A stretch of DNA of 54,024 bases from Lachnospira sp. (GTDB lineage: Bacteria > Bacillota > Clostridia > Lachnospirales > Lachnospiraceae): positions 1 through 54,024 of the forward strand of contig SVDX01000017.1 of the NCBI GenBank assembly GCA_015057605.1. Direction: 5' to 3'. The stretch's first letter is position 1; every line of letters starts with the position of its first letter. This document shows positions 16,383 through 24,996 of this stretch, one piece after another. Under the pieces are notes generated by a model. That model was not told where the DNA came from. It searched no databases and saw only the letters and a program-made list of their open reading frames with translations. The position numbers were made by a program, and so were the translations under genes.

Positions 16383-17149
16383 GAACATTAGTTGCATTTA
16401 TTAAGAAGGAATGCCTTGAACAGCTTAGGTTAAGTAAATTGGTTATCCTTGGTGTGGTGTTTTTAATACTTGGAATTATGAGTCCGGCTATTGCAAAATT
16501 AACACCATGGTTACTTAAAACTATGTCGGAGTCTATGGCTGAGAGCGGAATGGTTGTTACAGCAGTTGAAGTAGATGCGTCATCATCATGGTTGCAATTT
16601 TTTAAAAATGCCCCTATGGGATTAATAGCATTTATCCTATTGCAGAGCAACATTTTTACCAAGGAATATCAGACCGGAACATTAATAATGGCGCTTACAA
16701 AGGGTCTTGACAGATACAAAGTAGTAATTTCAAAAATACTTGTTTTATTAGTGCTATGGACAGTTGGTTATTGGATGTGTTACGGAATCACCTATGTTTA
16801 TACTGACTATTATTGGGATAATGGTATTATGCAAAATCTACTATTTTCAGTGGGCTGCTGGTGGGTGCTTGGCTTGTGGGTAATATCTGTAATGGTATTA
16901 TTTTCGACATTGGTTAAGACAAACACTGCGGTTCTTGTAGGTACAGGTGGAGTGTTTTTTGGAACATATTTAGCTAGCATAGTTCCTAAAATTAAGGAAT
17001 ACCTGCCAACATTTCTTATGGATACGGCACCACTTACTGCTGGCGCAGAGTCTCCTGATAAATATATGATGTCGATGATTGTGACAATAGTGACGGCGAT
17101 TATATGTATGGTACTTAGTGTGTTTGTATTTAATAAGAAGGATATATAG
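16379..17149 (+). CDS. ABC-2 type transporter permease
   Basis: 256 residues with about six TM segments: an N-terminal TM just after the amphipathic start (RTLVAFIKKECLEQLR), an extracellular loop of about 50 residues (Ser/Glu/Val-rich) and five more TMs to the C-terminus (MVLSVFVFNKKDI). This matches the membrane half of BcrAB/NatAB-type exporters and is coupled to the ATPase. Confidence 0.88.
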   Translation: MRTLVAFIKKECLEQLRLSKLVILGVVFLILGIMSPAIAKLTPWLLKTMSESMAESGMVVTAVEVDASSSWLQFFKNAPMGLIAFILLQSNIFTKEYQTGTLIMALTKGLDRYKVVISKILVLLVLWTVGYWMCYGITYVYTDYYWDNGIMQNLLFSVGCWWVLGLWVISVMVLFSTLVKTNTAVLVGTGGVFFGTYLASIVPKIKEYLPTFLMDTAPLTAGAESPDKYMMSMIVTIVTAIICMVLSVFVFNKKDI

Positions 17150-17183
17150 TAAGCAATGAGCTTAGGACAAAAATATATAATTA

Positions 17184-17211
17184 TTGTATGATGGTATAAA
17201 TATATTATACT
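17184..17211 (+). promoter_or_regulatory. Putative promoter of the gene at 17228
   Basis: TTGTAT (17184-17189), 16-bp spacer, TATACT (17206-17211), 16 bp before the ATG. Confidence 0.4.
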
Positions 17212-17227
17212 AGGAGTGAAGGAATAC

Positions 17228-18259
17228 ATGAAAAATGGTGAAGCATTAAAAAAGTGGTTTATAAGTTGTGTGGTATTGATTTCGCCTATTGTTTTGGTTG
17301 TGGGGTGCATAGTTTTATATAATCCTAAACCTGAGGCTATAAATCTAGAAGAATTTGTGAATAGATTTAATAAATATTATCAAGTAAATATGAAGAATGA
17401 TGACAGTGAAATATATGATAGAATGAAAGATGTATTGCATCTTGAGAAAATACGTTTTTCCCAAGAAGAAAACGGAGATTATTTTTTTACATATAGTCCG
17501 GGAAATGGAGATTATTTTACAATAGTGCTTCGGTTAGATAATAAACAAGATATTGAACTAATTGGTATAATTACAAATCCATCAATTTATACGAGGGGAT
17601 ATGATGGAGCAAACGAGATATTAAAATTAGTATCTTATGGATGTATATATGCAATTAATAATAATATGAGTAAGGACAAAATCGATAAGATATTTACAGA
17701 AACCTGCGAGATGAAAGGAAATATAAATGAATATAATGGGATAGGATATTTACTTGAGGAGGGTGATGTTGCATTATATTTAGATATATATTATGATTTG
17801 AAAAAATATAAAGACAGACAGGAAAGCGATATCCAAATAGATGATAAAGAAGATACTACCAAAGAAGAAATTGATTACTCATTTGTAACTAGTGAAGAAA
17901 AAAGAGAGTGTATTAATGTAATTAATACAACACCATATCGTTCAGATGTTTATTGTAAATCATGGGGAAGTATAATTGATGCTGCTTTTGTGGAATTAGA
18001 AATAGGGATAGAAAGACTTGATGAAAATAACTTCAGAGTAACATTTTCAGGAGTAGCAATGATGAATCCTAGTATTAAGAGTACATATAATGAATATGTT
18101 AATGCAGGGATTGATACTTCTATGTTATATTCATCAGGGTTAATAAAGGATAGCGAGATTGTGTTGGATGTAGATTTATCTTCTGGAAGTTGTGAAAAAG
18201 TAAGTGTTAGAGGATTGTCTAATGATATTCTACTTGCATATGCAATGGGAAGCTTTTAG
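17228..18259 (+). CDS. Membrane-anchored protein of unknown function
   Basis: 343 residues: a short basic N-terminus, one TM segment (about 9-31, SCVVLISPIVLVVGCIVLY) and an extracellular remainder rich in Asp, Glu and Tyr. A charged linker (about 200-220) separates two possible lobes; the second begins near SFVTSEEKRECINVI. A cysteine inside the TM is not in a normal lipobox (VVGCIVL), so lipidation is doubtful. GTG 17216 is an alternative start, but ATG 17228 has better spacing to AGGAG. I do not recognise the family. Confidence 0.65.
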   Translation: MKNGEALKKWFISCVVLISPIVLVVGCIVLYNPKPEAINLEEFVNRFNKYYQVNMKNDDSEIYDRMKDVLHLEKIRFSQEENGDYFFTYSPGNGDYFTIVLRLDNKQDIELIGIITNPSIYTRGYDGANEILKLVSYGCIYAINNNMSKDKIDKIFTETCEMKGNINEYNGIGYLLEEGDVALYLDIYYDLKKYKDRQESDIQIDDKEDTTKEEIDYSFVTSEEKRECINVINTTPYRSDVYCKSWGSIIDAAFVELEIGIERLDENNFRVTFSGVAMMNPSIKSTYNEYVNAGIDTSMLYSSGLIKDSEIVLDVDLSSGSCEKVSVRGLSNDILLAYAMGSF

Positions 18260-18273
18260 AACAATAGAATAAG

Positions 18274-18311
18274 AAAATCACCAGTCACTTTGATGTGCCT
18301 GGTGATTTTTA
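18274..18311. terminator. Bidirectional terminator between convergent genes
   Basis: AAAATCACCAG pairs with CTGGTGATTTTT around a ~15-nt loop; A-run on one side and T-run on the other serve the genes at 17228 (plus) and 18324 (minus). Confidence 0.75.
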
Positions 18312-18323
18312 ATATGTAAGTAT

Positions 18324-18743
18324 TTATAAAGACTGAGCCTGATGGTTAAATAATTCTTCATTTATTTTCCATATCGGATAATGATTTTGAAGTCCAAAGA
18401 TTATTATGCTGTCACGTTTCAATTTAGGGAAAAGAGGTGAGAATTCAGCAATTTTTAATGTCTCATTAGTTTCTTCAAGCGTGAATCCAGCACCTATGCA
18501 AATGCAAAGTAATTTGTTTCGTGAGGGAGAACGCTTTCCGGATAAAATTTGATAACCATATATTTCATTTATATCTGCATTTTTAAGAACATGAGCTTTA
18601 GAAAGCTCTTTTTCATTAAATTTATTACATAAATAATCTGACAAAGTCGTATCAATTAAAAACTGGTCATTTTCTTTTAAATATTTATCTAGTTGAGAGG
18701 TTTTATTAAGTTCATTATATAAGTCATCTGTAGGTTTGTGCAT
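18324..18743 (-). CDS. XRE-like helix-turn-helix regulator, divergent from the kinase
   Basis: 139 residues. Residues about 50-100 read as a Cro/CI-type helix-turn-helix (HVLKNADINEIYGYQILSG, KRSPSRNKLLCICIGAGFTLEE), with short flanking helices. Proteins of this type are common in Lachnospiraceae next to Hanks-type kinases. The ATG at 18743 follows AAGGAG. It faces away from the kinase gene with a perfect 8+8 palindrome between them. It could be a substrate or regulator of the kinase module; that link is inferred from position. Confidence 0.75.
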   Translation of the reverse strand: MHKPTDDLYNELNKTSQLDKYLKENDQFLIDTTLSDYLCNKFNEKELSKAHVLKNADINEIYGYQILSGKRSPSRNKLLCICIGAGFTLEETNETLKIAEFSPLFPKLKRDSIIIFGLQNHYPIWKINEELFNHQAQSL

Positions 18744-18818
18744 TATTAAAACTCCTTAAAAATAGACATAGTCATAAATATTACTATTATTATTGTAGCA
18801 TATGAATTAGAAAAAGTA

Positions 18819-18835
18819 CTAAGCAAATTGCTTAG
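18819..18835. promoter_or_regulatory. Palindromic operator candidate CTAAGCAA-A-TTGCTTAG
   Basis: Perfect 8-bp arms around one central base, in the intergenic region of divergent XRE-regulator and kinase genes, 10 bp upstream of the kinase -35. Size and position fit binding of a dimeric XRE repressor. Confidence 0.65.
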
Positions 18836-18845
18836 AATTATACAG

Positions 18846-18873
18846 TTGATTTGATTAATTAATTTGTTATAAT
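18846..18873 (+). promoter_or_regulatory. Promoter of the Ser/Thr kinase gene
   Basis: TTGATT (18846-18851), 16-bp spacer, TATAAT (18868-18873), 31 bp before the GTG start. Confidence 0.6.
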
Positions 18874-18904
18874 TAATATAAATGAATGCAAAGGATGAGA
18901 AAAA

Positions 18905-19603
18905 GTGTTGTATGGTTGGCTTAAAGAGGTTATAGAGACAGAATATAACATTGAAAAGGTTTTAAGTAGAAAATTAGATTATAGTATAGTGCTTGCTAAG
19001 AATAAATCCAGTGGAAAATATGTTGTAGTAAGAGAGTATTTAGGAAATTGTGATGTATACAAAATATTAAAAGGAATTGAACATGATAATCTTCCGTTAG
19101 TATATGAGGCTGTAACAGATGGAGAATATTCTTTTGTGATTGAAGAATATATAGAGGGAATTACTATAGGAGAGGTATTGGAAACAGGAACATATACTAC
19201 AGAAGGTGTAGAAAAGGTAGTTAAAAATCTTGTAAATGCTCTTAAAATATTACATAAGAATAATATTGTACACAGAGATATAAAGCCAGAAAATATTATG
19301 ATTAACAAGGATGGAGATGTGAAACTCATTGATTTTAACATTTCTCGTATATTTAATGAAATGTATGATAGAGATACAACGATTCTTGGAACAAATGGCT
19401 TTGCAGCACCTGAACAGTATGGAATAGCTGAAACAGACCCTAGAACAGATATTTATGCCGTGGGAATACTTATAAATGTAATGCTTACGGGTGAACATCC
19501 GGCTAAAAAGCTATGTACAGGTAAGTGGAAAAATGTTGTAAATAGATGTACAAGAATTAATCCCGATGACAGATATCAAAATATCGAAGATATACTGGAT
19601 TAA
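18905..19603 (+). CDS. Compact Hanks-type Ser/Thr protein kinase
   Basis: 232 residues covering a minimal kinase domain with no TM or PASTA region. Catalytic loop HRDIKPEN is at 123-130 (D125, N130). The metal-binding motif is DFN rather than DFG (143-145), the APE motif is intact (168-170), and D182 (TDIYAVG) plus Arg near 217 complete the C-lobe. In the N-lobe no GxGxxG is visible and the ATP-anchoring VAIK lysine position reads Arg (VVVRE, R43), with a very short alpha-C region. It may be weakly active, atypical or a pseudokinase. GTG start after AAGGATGAG. The zinc-ribbon membrane protein that follows is a plausible partner. Confidence 0.85.
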   Translation: MLYGWLKEVIETEYNIEKVLSRKLDYSIVLAKNKSSGKYVVVREYLGNCDVYKILKGIEHDNLPLVYEAVTDGEYSFVIEEYIEGITIGEVLETGTYTTEGVEKVVKNLVNALKILHKNNIVHRDIKPENIMINKDGDVKLIDFNISRIFNEMYDRDTTILGTNGFAAPEQYGIAETDPRTDIYAVGILINVMLTGEHPAKKLCTGKWKNVVNRCTRINPDDRYQNIEDILD

Positions 19604-19676
19604 GCAGAATGCATAGTACAGAAATTTGTTGTGAATGTATAATATATTTAATAATTAACGAAAGAGGTGATTTGAC

Positions 19677-20780
19677 ATGATATGTCCTAAGTGTAAAAAA
19701 GATTTGCCGGATGAAATCGCATTTTGTCCGTATTGTATGACTAAATTTAGTATAGGAGAGAACTATAACGAAGTAAAAAAGGAGAAAAAAAGTAAAATTC
19801 CATTTATAGTTATTGGAATATTGTCAGTGATTATTTTAGCTGGAATTATTTATTTTGTTTGCTTTTTTAATAATGAAAAAGGTGAAAATAGTGTAACTAC
19901 AGCTGAGCCTACAACTAAAAAGGTTGAAGAAGCAAATACCACAGATAAATCTAAGGAGGAAGAGCCTACAACTACAGAAAAGGTTGAAGAAACAAAGCCT
20001 AAGGTAGATATGCTTAGTTATTGTGGAACCTGGTATAACAAGGATTTTGAAGGAGAAGATCCAATGTTAGAAGGGGGAAATATACTTAAGATTATATCAA
20101 TAAATGAAGATACGGTGATATTTGATTTGTGTTCTTATCAGTCGCCGCCAAGTTCAAGAATTGCTGAGTTAAACGGAATTACAGCTAAGATAATTGATGG
20201 TAAATCAGAGTTTATATTTGGCGATGATGGCTGGGGAAATGGTGGTATTGGGACTCTTACATTTATGGAGAATGAGATTTATGTCAATATTAAACTTACG
20301 AGTGTAAGTAGTGACAGCCTTTGGAGCATAGGGTCTGATGTGATATTTAAAAAGGTTGAGGAAGGCTATCAGAATGATACGATTGATTTTATAGGATTGT
20401 TGGGAGAAGATATACAAGTTGCTTTGTCGTTGCTTGGCAACCCAGAGTATACAATCGAACAGCGTGATGAGGGAATTACATATAACTTTGAAGGTATGTT
20501 TATTGATTTGTATATAGATAGAATATGCTGTGTTTATGTAAAGTATCAGGAATTGCCTGAAGGCTACAGAGATAAATACAAATTCTCATATGGTATAGAT
20601 GGAAATACCTCATTTGATTCTTTGGAAAGTAGACTAGGTGAACCTATAAGTACCAGCGAGGAAGAAGAAGGAGTGTATGTAAGCTGTTTTAATGTACCGG
20701 ACAGACCGGGAGAATATTTTAAAATTGCTTATTCGGAAGGTGAAGTTGTGTATATTATGTATTTTTATGTAACGAATTAA
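19677..20780 (+). CDS. Zinc-ribbon, single-TM protein with extracellular domains
   Basis: 367 residues: a zinc ribbon at the very N-terminus (C3, C6, C17, C20), a basic stretch, one TM (about 42-64), a Thr/Glu-rich linker (70-110) and two extracellular lobes, the second with a repeated GEPIST/LGNPEYTIEQ pattern. The topology puts the zinc ribbon in the cytoplasm. Proteins of this plan are often found with Hanks-type kinases in Clostridia; the linker threonines could be phosphorylated only if cytoplasmic, which they are not predicted to be. Role unknown. Confidence 0.75.
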   Translation: MICPKCKKDLPDEIAFCPYCMTKFSIGENYNEVKKEKKSKIPFIVIGILSVIILAGIIYFVCFFNNEKGENSVTTAEPTTKKVEEANTTDKSKEEEPTTTEKVEETKPKVDMLSYCGTWYNKDFEGEDPMLEGGNILKIISINEDTVIFDLCSYQSPPSSRIAELNGITAKIIDGKSEFIFGDDGWGNGGIGTLTFMENEIYVNIKLTSVSSDSLWSIGSDVIFKKVEEGYQNDTIDFIGLLGEDIQVALSLLGNPEYTIEQRDEGITYNFEGMFIDLYIDRICCVYVKYQELPEGYRDKYKFSYGIDGNTSFDSLESRLGEPISTSEEEEGVYVSCFNVPDRPGEYFKIAYSEGEVVYIMYFYVTN

Positions 20781-20786
20781 ATTAAG

Positions 20787-20832
20787 AAGCCTATATGTGG
20801 TCCTATGGTGGATATGCATATAGGCTTTTTAA
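20787..20832. terminator. Bidirectional terminator
   Basis: AAGCCTATATG (20787-20797) pairs perfectly with CATATAGGCTT (20817-20827), followed by TTT; it lies between the convergent genes at 19677 and 20841. Confidence 0.8.
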
Positions 20833-20840
20833 ATAGTAAT

Positions 20841-21590
20841 TTAATCAAGTCCCCATTGTGCTTTTATCACTTCTAATTCTGAATCTGAAAGTTCATATTC
20901 ATAATCTGTTGATTTCAGCATATTAGCACCATTGTTTATAAAGTAGTCGTCTACATAAACTTCTACTATATAGGTTCCGTCGTCAACCCAAGGTGTTCCA
21001 TCTATAAGAACAGTTTCTGCAGTATATCGAGACAAAACTATTGCCCATTCGTCTCCCTGAGCAATTATCTCGGATGATAGTTTAGGAATCACATCTAACT
21101 CATTTGCAACTTGACTTTTAACTACTTTTTCTGCTGCATTAATTATTTCTGTTGTTTTAGTATTCGTATTTCCAACTGAGCCTTCATTTGAGCCTTCATT
21201 TAAACCTCCTATTGCAGCAAAAATCAAAACTGCAGCTATTATTCCTATTATCCATTTCTTACTCGCCTTTGAGCCTGTTTCGTTATCGTGTATAGGTACT
21301 GTTTCGCTTGAACTATTATCTTCGCTACCTACAACATGAAAATTTTTTACTGAACCATCCCACACACATTCCACAATTACATCTTCGTTGCCTAAATTTA
21401 CTTCCAAGACTTTTGTTGAATTCAAACCAACCTTGTATTGAACTTCATGCTTCCCTGGAGTTGTTATAATTTGTAATTGATTTTTGAAATCAACATTACC
21501 TACATATTTGCCATCCAGGAAAACCTGCCACTTAGAATTAACTGCAATACCAATTTTAGTTACTTGAAAAATTATTTTTGATTCGTCCAT
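20841..21590 (-). CDS. Membrane protein with cytoplasmic beta domain and extracellular domain, unknown function
   Basis: 249 residues. Residues 1-80 form a PEGA-like beta sandwich (WQVFLDGKYVGNV, PGKHEVQYKVG). A Ser-rich linker precedes one TM (about 115-132, WIIGIIAAVLIFAAIGG), and the outer ~110 residues are helix then beta (VVKSQVANELDVI, DGTYIVEVYVDDYF). The frame opens 9 nt earlier, but that ATG touches the AAGGAG site, so the second ATG (MDESKII) is chosen. I do not recognise the outer domain. Confidence 0.7.
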   Translation of the reverse strand: MDESKIIFQVTKIGIAVNSKWQVFLDGKYVGNVDFKNQLQIITTPGKHEVQYKVGLNSTKVLEVNLGNEDVIVECVWDGSVKNFHVVGSEDNSSSETVPIHDNETGSKASKKWIIGIIAAVLIFAAIGGLNEGSNEGSVGNTNTKTTEIINAAEKVVKSQVANELDVIPKLSSEIIAQGDEWAIVLSRYTAETVLIDGTPWVDDGTYIVEVYVDDYFINNGANMLKSTDYEYELSDSELEVIKAQWGLD

Positions 21591-21600
21591 TTGTTTCATC

Positions 21601-21733
21601 TCCTTATGTAAATTTCTATATAGAATTATAGCAATTTGAATAGGCTATGTCCTAAGCTCTCAGCATAGGACTTTGGGGATATAAAATGGTAATATAAAAA
21701 TACATGAAATAGTGTTTGGAAGGAAGGATGTTT
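21601..21733. promoter_or_regulatory. Divergent intergenic region with a palindrome and a hairpin
   Basis: Contains a near-palindrome centred on CTATATAG (21611-21627) and a hairpin GTCCTA (21649-21654) / TAGGAC (21666-21671). Either could be an operator for the divergent genes at 21590 and 21734. No clear -35/-10 pair was settled on. Confidence 0.35.
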
Positions 21734-23677
21734 ATGAAGAAATTTTTAGGACAAATTTTAGTTGCAGCTATGTTTTTAGTATTAGGATTAAGTGCTGGGA
21801 CGGTGTATGCTGATGATGCGAGTGATATAAAAAATCCCGTATATAACGAGGATATTGATTCAACAGTTTGGGATTATATTTATTTTGGCAGTTATCCTCA
21901 GTCTAAATTAAGAACCAGTCAACTTACAGATGCGATATTAAAAGCAGAGTATAATAACAACGGTGATGCAGTTGTTGGTGGGCAGAGGTATAGAAGATTA
22001 TTAGTAGATAATAGTTATCAGTATTTTAAGTATGAGCCGATTAAATGGAGGGTGCTAGAGAATAAAGATGGATATTTCGTATTGATGGCGGATAATATTT
22101 TAGAATGTGAGGTAAGAAGTATTTATAATGCTTATGAATATGATAGTAAATACGAATCTTCGGTATTAAGATCATTCTTGAATGCATATAAAAAGAATTA
22201 TAATGAAGAGCATATAGATTGTTCAGTTAAAGGAACTAATTTTATTAATGTAGCTTTTAGTGAGGATGAAATAGCTGTATTGGATGAACCATATAGTGAT
22301 AGTAGTGATTTAGTTATGGTTCCAACAGAAGCTGTTCTTACTAGTGAAAAATATGGTTTTAATCCATTATTTGATATGGGTGAAGAAAGCTATACTCTAA
22401 CGATGGGGATTAGTGATTATGCAAGAAGTAAAGAAAGGGATGACATTATAGAATATGCATTTATGAATTCTGATGATAATATAGGAGGAATAAGTGCTGA
22501 AGATGGGATAGTTGCTTTTCAAGCAATTTGTGAGTTATCTATTGTTCCATTGATAAAAATAAATGCTGATTCTGACTTATGGTCTAAACAGGCGGTGGGA
22601 AAGACTGTAACACAGAAGAATATTAACACTATAGAATATGATTTAGAGGGTACGAGCTTTACATATTCAGGTAGCGAAATAAAACCAAAGGTTAGTATGT
22701 ACGACAATGGTGTAATTCTTAATGAAGGAATAGATTACAGAACATCATATACAAATTGTATAAATGCTGGAAAAGCAAAAGTGACTGTAAGAGGATTAAA
22801 TGATTATTCAGGAACCATTAGTATTCAGTATACAATTAACAAGGCGGAGCAAAAGATTTCTGTACCAACCTCTCTAACTAAAGAATATAATTTGGCAGGT
22901 ATTAATATTGGTGCAAAAAGAACAAAGGGGAATGGAAAATTAAGTTATAAGCTTAGTTCAACATCTATAACTACAGTTACACGTACAGGAACATTAAAGC
23001 CTAAAAAGACAGGAAAGGTTACAGTTACTATAACTGCAGCTGAGACAAGTAATTATAAAAAGGCTGTTGCTAAGACAGTTGTTACTATTACTAAAGCTAA
23101 TATAAAAAGTGCAAATGTTAACCTTGCTAAAAAGATGTATTTCTATGATGGTAAGACTAAAAAGCCAGCTGTTAAATCAGTTATCCTTAATGAAGTGAAG
23201 CTTAAAAAGAACAGGGATTATACAATCAGCTACAAGAAAAATAAGAATGTAGGAACTGCAACAGTGATTATTAAAGGTAAGGGGAATTACAAAGGAACTG
23301 CAAAAGCTACATTTAAAATTGATTTAAAAAACGGTAAAGTATATACAGTCGGTGATTATAAATATAAAGTAAAACGCAATGTTTTGATGTGTGTTGGTTT
23401 TAGTGGAAAACAAAAATCTGATGTAATTATTCCTAATATAGTAAAAATTGGTGGGCGTAGGATGATGGTTTATGGAATAGGTAAAGGAGCATTTTCAAGT
23501 TGCAAAAAAATAACTAAGTTAAACTTAGGTGCAAATAGTATGCTTATTGAAGGAAAAGCCTTTGCAAATTGTAGTAATTTGAGGGTTATAATATTTGAAG
23601 GAAATATATATGATGTCAGAATTGAAAAAAATGCATTTTATGGTATTCATCCAGATAATGTAGTTTATACAAACTAA
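21734..23677 (+). CDS. Secreted DUF6273 protein with Ig-like repeats and a BspA-type leucine-rich end
   Basis: 647 residues with a clean signal peptide (KKFLGQ, hydrophobic core, cleavage near VYA-DDA). Residues about 40-290 carry a DUF6273-type domain (YIYFGSYPQS, YEPIKWRVLE). Next come lysine-rich Ig-like modules (ITNCINAGKAKVTVRGLNDY and KNVGTATVIIKGKGNYKGT) and finally a short BspA-like LRR stretch (GKGAFSSCKKITKLNLG, KAFANCSNLR). TTG and ATG alternatives lie upstream, but the ATG at 21734 has best spacing from GGAAGGAAGG. Probably a cell-surface adhesion or glycan-binding protein. Confidence 0.8.
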   Translation: MKKFLGQILVAAMFLVLGLSAGTVYADDASDIKNPVYNEDIDSTVWDYIYFGSYPQSKLRTSQLTDAILKAEYNNNGDAVVGGQRYRRLLVDNSYQYFKYEPIKWRVLENKDGYFVLMADNILECEVRSIYNAYEYDSKYESSVLRSFLNAYKKNYNEEHIDCSVKGTNFINVAFSEDEIAVLDEPYSDSSDLVMVPTEAVLTSEKYGFNPLFDMGEESYTLTMGISDYARSKERDDIIEYAFMNSDDNIGGISAEDGIVAFQAICELSIVPLIKINADSDLWSKQAVGKTVTQKNINTIEYDLEGTSFTYSGSEIKPKVSMYDNGVILNEGIDYRTSYTNCINAGKAKVTVRGLNDYSGTISIQYTINKAEQKISVPTSLTKEYNLAGINIGAKRTKGNGKLSYKLSSTSITTVTRTGTLKPKKTGKVTVTITAAETSNYKKAVAKTVVTITKANIKSANVNLAKKMYFYDGKTKKPAVKSVILNEVKLKKNRDYTISYKKNKNVGTATVIIKGKGNYKGTAKATFKIDLKNGKVYTVGDYKYKVKRNVLMCVGFSGKQKSDVIIPNIVKIGGRRMMVYGIGKGAFSSCKKITKLNLGANSMLIEGKAFANCSNLRVIIFEGNIYDVRIEKNAFYGIHPDNVVYTN

Positions 23678-23682
23678 AAATC

Positions 23683-23709
23683 AATATAAAAAATATTCTT
23701 TTTATATTG
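23683..23709 (+). terminator. AT-rich hairpin after the DUF6273 gene
   Basis: CAATATAAAAA pairs with TTTTTATATTG around ATATTC; it overlaps the -35 of the following promoter. A terminator by position, weak because the stem has almost no GC. Confidence 0.45.
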
Positions 23710-23735
23710 ACAAGACGGGTGATTGGTGGTAGTAT
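23707..23735 (+). promoter_or_regulatory. Promoter of the Rpn-type nuclease gene
   Basis: Consensus TTGACA (23707-23712), 17-bp spacer, TAGTAT (23730-23735), 60 bp upstream of the ATG. Confidence 0.65.
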
Positions 23736-23794
23736 ACTATCAGTATACAAAATATAAATGAAATTCTGATGTACATCTGACGAAATGGAGGAAA

Positions 23795-24874
23795 ATGGAG
23801 CAAAATAATTATCACATATTTGATAAAATATTTAAGAAGATACTTACTTTATCAGAAAAGTCTGTTATAAATATGATTAACGGATTATTTGATACAGATT
23901 ATCCACTTAATAGTGAGATTGAGTACCACTGGACAGAATTCGTGGATGATGAACTTAAGAGAACGCTAGCAGATACCATTATTACAGTTAACAGGTATAA
24001 TGTCTATCATATTGAGGCGCAGGTTTACGAAGATGATGATATTGTTATGCGTGTTTTTGATTATGGATATAAGCATAGTATTAGGAATCGAAGTGATTCG
24101 GATGTATTGCGTTTTCCGGAACCTAGGGTTATCTACTTTGGTGATACTAAAAAAGTGCCGGATACATATACGTTAACCATTGATTTTGGAGAACAAGGTA
24201 CGTTTGATTATAAGGTTAAAACATTTAAATACCAAGAACACTCAGTAGAAGAGATTAATAATAAGAAAATGATTATTCTGATTCCTTTTGAATTGCTAAG
24301 ATTAAGGGAAATTCTTAAAAAGGAATGTAATGAGAGTAATTTAAAGAGATTGAAAAGCCTTGTTGAGAATGATATAATTGGGAATATATATAAGAATTAT
24401 CAGTTAGGGAATATTACAGGAAGTGATACTGGAAGACTTATACAGATGACTAAGAAATTATATGGCTATTTGTATTCCAAGTATAATCAGATGGAGGTCA
24501 TTGATAAAATGGATGAATCATTAATTCTTGAATACGAAGATTTGGACAGAAAATATGCTGAAATTGACAGAAAGCAGGCTGATTATGAGAGAAGACTTAA
24601 GAAGTATGAAGGAGTAGAATCTCAATTTAAAGAGACTATGACTAAGTATGAGACTACAAAGGCAGAGTATGAAACCACAAAGGCAGAGTATGAGAATACA
24701 AAAGCGGAGTATGAGAATACAAAAGCGGAGTATGAGAATACAAAAGCGGAGTATGAGAATACAAAAGCGGAACTTGAAAGTCTAAAAACGGAATATAAGG
24801 CGAAATTTAATCAACAAGATGACATAATAAAACAACTCAAAGAGGAAATAGAATTATTAAAAGGTAATAAGTAA
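23795..24874 (+). CDS. Rpn/YhgA-type PD-(D/E)XK nuclease with coiled-coil tail
   Basis: 359 residues. The N-terminal ~230 residues match the recombination-promoting nuclease / PDDEXK transposase-like family: FDKIFKKIL opening, D60 (LADTII) and E74-x-Q76 (YHIEAQVY) as catalytic residues. Residues about 250-355 are a charged coiled coil; seven-residue repeats of the type YENTKAE run in tandem, encoded by 21-bp DNA repeats. Rpn proteins cut DNA and can promote RecA-independent recombination; toxin-like or defence roles have been proposed. GGAGGAAA ribosome site. It stands alone between terminators. Confidence 0.85.
   Translation: MEQNNYHIFDKIFKKILTLSEKSVINMINGLFDTDYPLNSEIEYHWTEFVDDELKRTLADTIITVNRYNVYHIEAQVYEDDDIVMRVFDYGYKHSIRNRSDSDVLRFPEPRVIYFGDTKKVPDTYTLTIDFGEQGTFDYKVKTFKYQEHSVEEINNKKMIILIPFELLRLREILKKECNESNLKRLKSLVENDIIGNIYKNYQLGNITGSDTGRLIQMTKKLYGYLYSKYNQMEVIDKMDESLILEYEDLDRKYAEIDRKQADYERRLKKYEGVESQFKETMTKYETTKAEYETTKAEYENTKAEYENTKAEYENTKAEYENTKAELESLKTEYKAKFNQQDDIIKQLKEEIELLKGNK
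24641..24766 (+). repeat. 21-bp tandem repeat inside the Rpn nuclease gene
   Basis: Six 21-bp units begin at 24641, 24662, 24683, 24704, 24725 and 24746. The last three are identical and the unit at 24683 differs from them by one base. Each encodes one heptad (AEYENTK register). Unit gain or loss would keep the frame and change coiled-coil length. Confidence 0.9.
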
Positions 24875-24882
24875 AGAACTAT

Positions 24883-24916
24883 AATAGGCAGTTCATTTGA
24901 ATTGCCTATTGTTTTG
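24883..24916 (+). terminator. Terminator after the Rpn nuclease gene
   Basis: AATAGGCAGTT and the near-complementary AATTGCCTATT form a stem of about 10 bp closed by CATTTG and followed by GTTTT. Confidence 0.75.
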
Positions 24917-24996
24917 CTCTGCAACAAAAAACTTGACATATAAAATTACGATTGTATAATGAATAATTATAAAAAAAGAGAGGACTTGATGCTATT

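Noticed and set aside
24641-24766. 21-bp repeats as CRISPR or intergenic array
   Set aside because: They lie inside a coding frame and encode heptads of a coiled coil.
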